Origin: Chitinophagaceae bacterium
GTDB taxonomy: Bacteria > Bacteroidota > Bacteroidia > Chitinophagales > Chitinophagaceae
Reading direction: 5' to 3'
DNA length: 45,120 nucleotides
NCBI GenBank assembly: GCA_023957125.1
Contig: JAMLHL010000028.1
Location: 1 to 45,120 of the forward strand
In this document: positions 40,252 to 45,120 of the stretch, piece by piece
Numbering within the stretch: the stretch's first letter is position 1
How the letters are laid out: every line of letters starts with the position of its first letter
The notes under the pieces: model-generated
Database searches by the model: none
Seen by the model: only the letters and a program-made list of their open reading frames with translations
Told to the model about the DNA's origin: nothing
Translations under genes and position numbers: made by a program

Positions 40252-41712
40252 TTATTGAGGAGATGGAATTTGAATATTAATATCTGAACCTTTAGTCGCA
40301 CTCTTTATCATTGCATCTGTATTGGGCTGTGTAATATTTTTAGAAGGTGGAATTAACAATGTAGTATTTCTATTCGTCAAAATTCCATAGCGAAAAATAC
40401 CACCCAATCCTGGAGCAAAATTATGATTAAATTCTTGGAGAGCCTCATTTAGGGATGGCTCTCGAACGTCAACATTGGGATGCCGGCGAAGCAATCCGTG
40501 TCCAATTTCATGTGCAACTGTATTTTGAAAACTCTCATAATTTACAGAAGTGTTATTCCTATCTTTAAAATGGGTCTCATCTATCGTGACACTTGGTCTA
40601 GTAAAGCTTCCCACAGTTTTTCCACTTAAAGCTCCTTTTGTCAAAAGAGAAAAATTAGTAACATCACCATCATCATCCGAAAACTTTTGAACATTATCGA
40701 TAAAAGACACATTTTGATCAGCGTACAATTGCCTTTTCTTATCTCCAATGGACACATTTTCAACCGAAAAGGTTGAAACAATAAAGTTATAGTAAACCGG
40801 AACGGACCCATTTACAGTATTCGGATTTGTTACCACATCAGCAAGATTTTTGTTTTGATTGTATACACTGTTTAGTGCATTTTGAATTTCAGCTTGAAGT
40901 GCTGAAGTATTTTGATAATTAGGTCCGGTATAATAGGCTTTATTTGAAGCAGTCAAGTTATTTGTTGTTGCTATAACAACATGATAAGTCAAGACATCAA
41001 CCACTGGTTGATTGTTCACTTTAATTGTATTAATTACTCCCTCTTTTCCGTCTAAATCAATAGCCTGTATAGGTGTATTACTGGCAAATTGGTAAGGTGT
41101 AAGCATTGGATATTTAGATGTCAGCGGGTCCACACTCAAAAATCTTCCCAGCCTGGGGTCATAAATCCTCATCCCATAATCCAACTGATTGCCTTCTCCT
41201 TTTACTTCATTATCATTTTCCTTGCCGTTAAACCCGTATTTATACTTCGTACCTGTAGCTGTGTATGTTCTTCCCGGCATCCTCATGCCAAACGGAAAAT
41301 AGTCACTCGCAGTGCTCACATCCGCGGTATAATTATTTACAGTTGTTCCGTTGGTGCTTACACCGGTCTTTTTATCCGTTATGGTAATCCATACATTACC
41401 CAAATGATTGCTCAGTTCATACTGCTTGTATCCCCTGTAGAAGGATACAACTTCTTCCTGGGTGTATGCAGTTTTCATATTTACGCTCCTGTTCAATATA
41501 CCTAAACGACTACTACCGTAGAGGTATTGCCCGCTAAGGTCAACAGTGTAACTGCTCAGCGTGCTGCCTGTGCCCGTACTTGTGTAGGTGCTCATCACAT
41601 TCCCACGCGCATCTCTTACATACCAGGTGTAGACCACATTACCGCTGCTGTTGGTTACCTGTTTGCTGATCCGGTTGGCGGAAGCATCATAGGTATATTT
41701 AATGTTCACCAC
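40252..41712 (-). CDS. headless RHS tip C with metzincin-like HExxHxxxxxH domain
   Basis: The 486-codon frame begins at an ATG within RHS repeats (KYTYDASANRIS, VVYTWYVRDARGNVM, ELSNHLGNVW). It passes the RHS core end (YGFNGKENDNE, DYGMRIYDPRLGRFLSVDPL, PYQFASNTPIQAIDLDGKE near 224) and then carries a 260-residue tip. The tip has HEIGHGLLRRH at residues 401-411. Two His and Glu form the zinc site, and the third His stands where metzincins have it, although the usual Gly is Leu. RHS-coding similarity continues upstream to 41838 but is cut by a TAA in frame. There is no N-terminal RHS part and no signal peptide, so this looks like a displaced toxin cassette. Confidence 0.75.
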   Translation of the reverse strand: MVNIKYTYDASANRISKQVTNSSGNVVYTWYVRDARGNVMSTYTSTGTGSTLSSYTVDLSGQYLYGSSRLGILNRSVNMKTAYTQEEVVSFYRGYKQYELSNHLGNVWITITDKKTGVSTNGTTVNNYTADVSTASDYFPFGMRMPGRTYTATGTKYKYGFNGKENDNEVKGEGNQLDYGMRIYDPRLGRFLSVDPLTSKYPMLTPYQFASNTPIQAIDLDGKEGVINTIKVNNQPVVDVLTYHVVIATTNNLTASNKAYYTGPNYQNTSALQAEIQNALNSVYNQNKNLADVVTNPNTVNGSVPVYYNFIVSTFSVENVSIGDKKRQLYADQNVSFIDNVQKFSDDDGDVTNFSLLTKGALSGKTVGSFTRPSVTIDETHFKDRNNTSVNYESFQNTVAHEIGHGLLRRHPNVDVREPSLNEALQEFNHNFAPGLGGIFRYGILTNRNTTLLIPPSKNITQPNTDAMIKSATKGSDINIQIPSPQ

Positions 41713-41838
41713 TGGATTGCCAACAGTAGCATAGCGTTGTATTTCCTGTATTTTTCCGTATACATTCCAGGTGATATTGGTAATGCTTACCCATGTATCG
41801 CAGATAAGGTTATCTACTTTGTCTTATGTCAAAGAACT
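41264..41838 (-). repeat. RHS homology block, copy in cassette C
   Basis: This stretch of about 575 nt is near-identical to 43035-43609. It covers the RHS repeats upstream of the core end motif. The similarity starts abruptly on the 5' side at AGTTCTTTGACATA in both copies and fades on the 3' side near the MPGRTYT codons, where the tips begin to differ. Confidence 0.75.
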
Positions 41839-41919
41839 TTTTTATCCTTTATATTGCCCCATCTCCCTTGCATACAGGCTTATCTTATATTATCCCAATT
41901 TCAGAATCCTATGTATCTT

Positions 41920-42180
41920 TTATCTACTTCCTTGGAAAATAGGAAAGACAAATAATAGTAGATAATAAATAATTGATAGTATTATAGCAATTATAACCTG
42001 CATATCTTTTTTTTTCGATAAAAGGTAAAAACTATAGAAATTCAAAACTACCATTCCCGCCAAAGCTAATATGAGAACTATATCGAAAAAGATATTATTT
42101 TGACCATTATTCATAATAATAAAAAAATGACACGATAGTATAACAACCAACAGAATTATATTAATATATAAGATTTTCAT
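41920..42180 (-). CDS. small membrane protein after RHS tip B, candidate immunity protein
   Basis: This 86-residue protein consists almost entirely of three membrane helices (INIILLVVILSCHFFI, IFFDIVLILALAGMVVLNFY, VIIAIILSIIYYLLLFVFPI). Its ATG overlaps the TAA stop of tip B by one base (TAATG), so its translation depends on that of the tip. Such coupling and position are typical of immunity genes; the direct function is inferred. Confidence 0.6.
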   Translation of the reverse strand: MKILYINIILLVVILSCHFFIIMNNGQNNIFFDIVLILALAGMVVLNFYSFYLLSKKKDMQVIIAIILSIIYYLLLFVFPIFQGSR

Positions 42181-43612
42181 TATTTACCTCCCATTTCAAA
42201 ACCTGATTTAATCGCCTTTTGGTCTGCATCTGAATCAAGACCCCTGCCTTGCCTAATTTCATTCCAATTTGAGCCGGACTTTAATTCAATCCAAGTAAAC
42301 CCTGAACGTTTACCTGCCATTCCCCACATAAAATTCCCTGCATCTCCTAAATTATATGTCTTGTTGGTGTTACCAAATACAAAGAAATAGTATTGCTCAT
42401 ATTTATAGTCGTCCACATAAGTCCGGCCTCTACTCCGTACCGATTTTCCTAAATTAGAATTTGGATCAGCATTAACTAAAGGGCCTAAAACAGAATGCGA
42501 AAAATCCCATTCTTTATAAGACTTTTCTTTGATGTCGCGTAATGCTTGTACATAAAAGCTACTTCCTAAAGGTGTTGCTTCTCCAAGAACTTTAGCCATT
42601 AATCTGTAGTAGACCGTGCCTTGTTCGTCTACTTTTTCTTTTGTCTCACTTTCAGAAAGATAATGTACTAATTGATCACCAACTTTTACCCCTCTTTTGT
42701 TGATTAACTCTGTATCATATTCAGGGTCATTAAATTGAATTTGTTTATTACTATAATCAAGTAATACGTGATTTCCTTTTGCGGAAATTATATTACTGAT
42801 TTTTCCTTTATTATTTATGCTAATAGTATCTTCTCCTTTCGGGTCAATTAAAAAAACGGGGTTGTTACCAAATGCAGCGTAGGGGCTTTCATACGCCTTT
42901 ATAACCGGATCAACGTTCCATCTTCTAACTATTCTTGCATCATACTGCCAAAATTCAGCGGTAGTGGTATTAGGCGCTACCTCGGGTGTTTTTTCCTGCC
43001 CGTTTATAGAGTAACGGTAAGGTGTTCCGCTTGTGTAAGTTCTTCCGGGCATTTCCATCCCGCCCGGATAATAGTCATTCGCAGTGTTCACATCTGGCGT
43101 ATAATTATCTACAGTTGTTCCGTTGGTGCTTACACCGGTCTTTTTATCCGTTATGGTAACCATACATTACCCAAATGATTGCTCAGCTCAAACTGCTTGT
43201 ATCCCCTGTAGAAGGATACAATGTCTTCCTGGGTGTATGCAGTTTTCATATCCGCGCTCCTGTTCAATACACCCAAACGGCTGTTGCCATAAAGGTATTG
43301 CTCGCTAAGACCAACAGTATAGCTGCTAAGCGTGCTACCTGTGCCCGTGCTTGTGTAGGTGCTCATTACATTCCCCTGCGCATCTCTTACATACCAGGTG
43401 TAGACCACATTACCGCTGCTGTTGGTTACCTGTTTGCTGATCCGGTTGCCAGAAGCATCATAGGTATATTTAATGTTCACCACTGGGTTGCTATCAGTGG
43501 CATTGCGCTGTATTTGCTGTACCTTTCCGTATACATCCCAGATAATATTGGTAATGTTTAAAGAAATATCGCCGATAAGATTATATACGTTATTGTATGT
43601 CAAAGAACTCAT
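42180..43612 (-). pseudogene. headless RHS tip B, frameshifted, with a toxin-44-like end
   Basis: The 5' frame (from ATG 43612, MSSLTYNNVYNLIGDISL) runs through RHS repeats to SNHLGNVW and then stops at 43151 because of a one-base loss. The 3' frame continues from VTITDKKTGVST to 42180. The core-to-tip passage here is of a different type (EFWQYDARIVRRWNVDPVIK, FGNNPVFLIDPKGED). The tip of about 230 residues ends with LGDAGNFMWGMAGKRSGFTW and GRGLDSDADQKAIKSGFEMG, which resembles the end of polymorphic toxin type 44. Either the gene is dead or the frameshift is a sequencing error. Confidence 0.7.
43035..43609 (-). repeat. RHS homology block, copy in cassette B
   Basis: This is the partner of the block at 41264-41838. 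Relative to that copy it lacks one T at 43159/43160, which breaks the reading frame, while it keeps TAC where the other copy has the TAA stop near its 5' end. Confidence 0.75.
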
Positions 43613-43627
43613 TTTACTTCAACGACA

Positions 43628-43642
43628 CAAGCGAGACGCTTG
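43628..43642. repeat. short palindrome between cassettes A and B
   Basis: CAAGCG-AGA-CGCTTG is a perfect 6-bp stem with a 3-nt loop in the 68-bp gap between the 5' break of cassette B and the end of the small gene of cassette A. It has the look of an extragenic palindromic repeat. Confidence 0.45.
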
Positions 43643-43680
43643 CGCCTGTTTGGAGTTTTGAACGTGTATATGTAACAATT

Positions 43681-44070
43681 TCATTTAACTATCTTTTTAA
43701 ATATCACTTTACCGCTATCCAATAACGCGAAATATTTAGGATTCCATAAAATAATTTGATTGCACTCAGGAGGATTGAAAGAACCACCACTTTTCTTCCA
43801 TGTCTGATTTTCTGAATCAAAACTGACAGTGGTCATTTCTCGTATTTCCTTTGCATTCCACCTTCCCGTTAAAACCATTTTGTTTTGAACTTTATAGACA
43901 AAATTTCCGTTTGGGGTAAGAGTTAATACTGCACTATCGTTTATTATTTTATTTTGTTCATTATATGGCTTATAAATACCGGACATTTCCTTTGTATAAT
44001 TTGTCCCACAACCGCATAAAGCTGTCACTTGAGCTATTATTATACCGTATTTTTTGAAGATATTTATCAT
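43681..44070 (-). CDS. lipoprotein after RHS tip A, candidate immunity protein
   Basis: I chose the ATG at 44070, which overlaps the TGA of tip A by one base (TGATG); a GTG one codon earlier is possible. The product of about 129 residues has a lipoprotein signal (IIAQVTALCGC) and a beta-rich body (AVLTLTPNGNFVYKVQNKMV, LTGRWNAKEIREMTTVSFDS, KYFALLDSGKVIFKKIVK). The GNFVY and GRW pattern recalls small copper-resistance-like or NlpE-like beta-barrel lipoproteins, but no close family is claimed. Coupling to the tip suggests immunity. Confidence 0.6.
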   Translation of the reverse strand: MINIFKKYGIIIAQVTALCGCGTNYTKEMSGIYKPYNEQNKIINDSAVLTLTPNGNFVYKVQNKMVLTGRWNAKEIREMTTVSFDSENQTWKKSGGSFNPPECNQIILWNPKYFALLDSGKVIFKKIVK

Positions 44071-45077
44071 CACTTTTTTTGTGGAGCAGTTCCCCCGCTA
44101 AATTTAGAAATTAATTTATTAGCTTCAGATGTTGACATTGTGAATGAAAAGTATTGACTTGTATTTGAATAAGTAGGCTGAAAATGTTCTTTTCCAGGCG
44201 TTCTTGTCGTTGAGTTAGGCGAATTTACAAACCATTTTACAATAGGTAGATCCTTTTCTAAATAGCCAGAACTGAAACTTGTAACATTAAATACCTCTAC
44301 TTTTATTGTATTTTCATCTACAGTAGTAATTTTTGTAGACACAGAACCAAGAAAATGTTCAAGCGAGTAGCTACCTGAATTCATTCTTACATTTATCTCT
44401 CCTCTCAAATCTGTATTCCAATTATATCTATCATCTTTAAACGAATTTTTTGCCCAGGCTACTAGACTTTCTCCTACAGCTATTGAACCTTTTACTTCTG
44501 TTGAAAACTTACCATTCTCTGGGAAAACCCAGTTTTCGGGGCCTACTCCATAGGCAAAATCACCAAGTATCTTGTTAACCAGACTCTTTCCATCAAGAAA
44601 CAGATTCTCATTTGTTACAATAAACTGAGATGTTTCATTTACAATACTATTTTTACCATTAGTATTAGCGAAGAATTTAGTTTTATCTACATTATTAGTA
44701 TTATATCCTATTTGGCTATCAAAAGTTTTCCGTTCGTATTTATCGTCACCACCTGTTTTTTTAAACGCATAATTTATTGCATGCACCTTGCCCTCATATT
44801 CCTTTTGGTCGGGTTCAGCAGGCTCTAGTCCATCAAGGTCTATAAATCTAATTGGGCTATTTCCAGAAAACTGATAAGGCGAATAATATGGATATTTTTT
44901 CGTTAAAGGGTCAGCGCTCAAAAATCTCCCCAACCTGTTATCATTAATTCTCATCCCATAATCCTGCATGCCCTCCCCAAACTCCTTATCATTCTCCTTA
45001 CCATTAAACCCATACCTATATTTGTCTGTACTGAAATTCCTGCTTACCATACTCATACCGAAGACTAAATAATCTTA
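44070..45077 (-). CDS. headless RHS tip A with unrecognised C-terminal domain
   Basis: RHS-type coding reads DYLVFGMSMVSRNFSTDKYR, GFNGKENDKEFGEG, DYGMRINDNRLGRFLSADPL, PYQFSGNSPIRFIDLDGLE, then a tip of about 250 residues. The first ATG in frame is at 45056 or 45065. Upstream a TAA interrupts the frame right before DYLVFGM, so the RHS body is missing here too. The tip (YGVGPENWVFPENGKF, ESLVAWAKNSFKDDRYNWNT, FQPTYSNTSQYFSFTMS) shows no catalytic motif that I know. The last 43 bases of the window have no recognised feature. Confidence 0.7.
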
Positions 45078-45120
45078 GCCCCTTTTTTAATCCGGCATCA
45101 TGCTTTCTAAGCAACTGCTT

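Overview
The window comes from a Bacteroidota genome, most likely of the Chitinophaga/Niastella/Niabella kind. The evidence is a SusC/SusD pair, type IX secretion (T9SS) C-terminal sorting domains, a Bacteroidetes-type promoter (TTTG-N19-TATATTTG), TraK-L-M-N proteins of the Bacteroidetes conjugative-transposon type, and very large RHS/YD-repeat proteins. No tRNA, rRNA, CRISPR array, integrase or intact insertion sequence was seen.

Layout. (1) 1-5.3 kb is a small accessory islet. It holds a stand-alone response-regulator receiver, a ParE-like toxin with its antitoxin, two decayed copies of a second antitoxin-like gene, two XRE regulators, a fused nucleotidyltransferase-HEPN protein and a YhcG/DUF1016 PD-(D/E)XK nuclease-like protein. 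(2) 5.3-11.3 kb is a SusC/SusD outer-membrane uptake pair behind a roughly 400-nt structured leader, followed by a convergent pair encoding a small exported protein and a MauE/DoxX-like membrane protein. (3) 11.7-25.6 kb, all on the minus strand, is a degenerate integrative and conjugative element (ICE). A compact operon starts with traK-traL(position)-traM-traN and runs through uncharacterised element genes, a prim-pol primase, a Dam-type and an N4/N6-type orphan methyltransferase, and two tandem paralogues. A separate radC-like gene lies beyond its end. TraA-J, TraG, relaxase and integrase genes are not in the window, so the block looks truncated upstream of traK. (4) 26.5-33.7 kb is a 2115-residue RHS protein with an HExxH C-terminal tip, a downstream lipoprotein (possible immunity protein) and a small T9SS-sorted protein carrying one YD motif. 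(5) 34.0-39.4 kb encodes surface proteins: two near-duplicate beta-barrel proteins plus a decayed third copy, a T9SS adhesin-like protein, and an OmpA-family protein with thrombospondin-3 repeats. (6) 39.4-45.1 kb, minus strand, is an array of three 5'-truncated RHS C-terminal tips. Each is followed immediately by a small exported or membrane protein gene, consistent with orphan toxin-immunity cassettes. One tip has a metzincin-like HExxHxxxxxH motif, one resembles polymorphic toxin type 44, and one is unrecognised.

The most notable feature is the RHS material: one complete RHS gene and, 7 kb away on the opposite strand, a three-member array of headless RHS tips. Two of the tips share a block of about 575 nt with the same 5' break point, one carrying a 1-nt frameshift and the other an in-frame stop. 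This looks like a reservoir of displaced toxin-immunity modules. A second notable feature is the divergent XRE-SusC region, where an 11-bp-arm operator-like palindrome overlaps the -33 box of a consensus promoter that reads into a leader with competing hairpins.

All functional calls come from reading motifs and remembered family patterns. No database search was possible.
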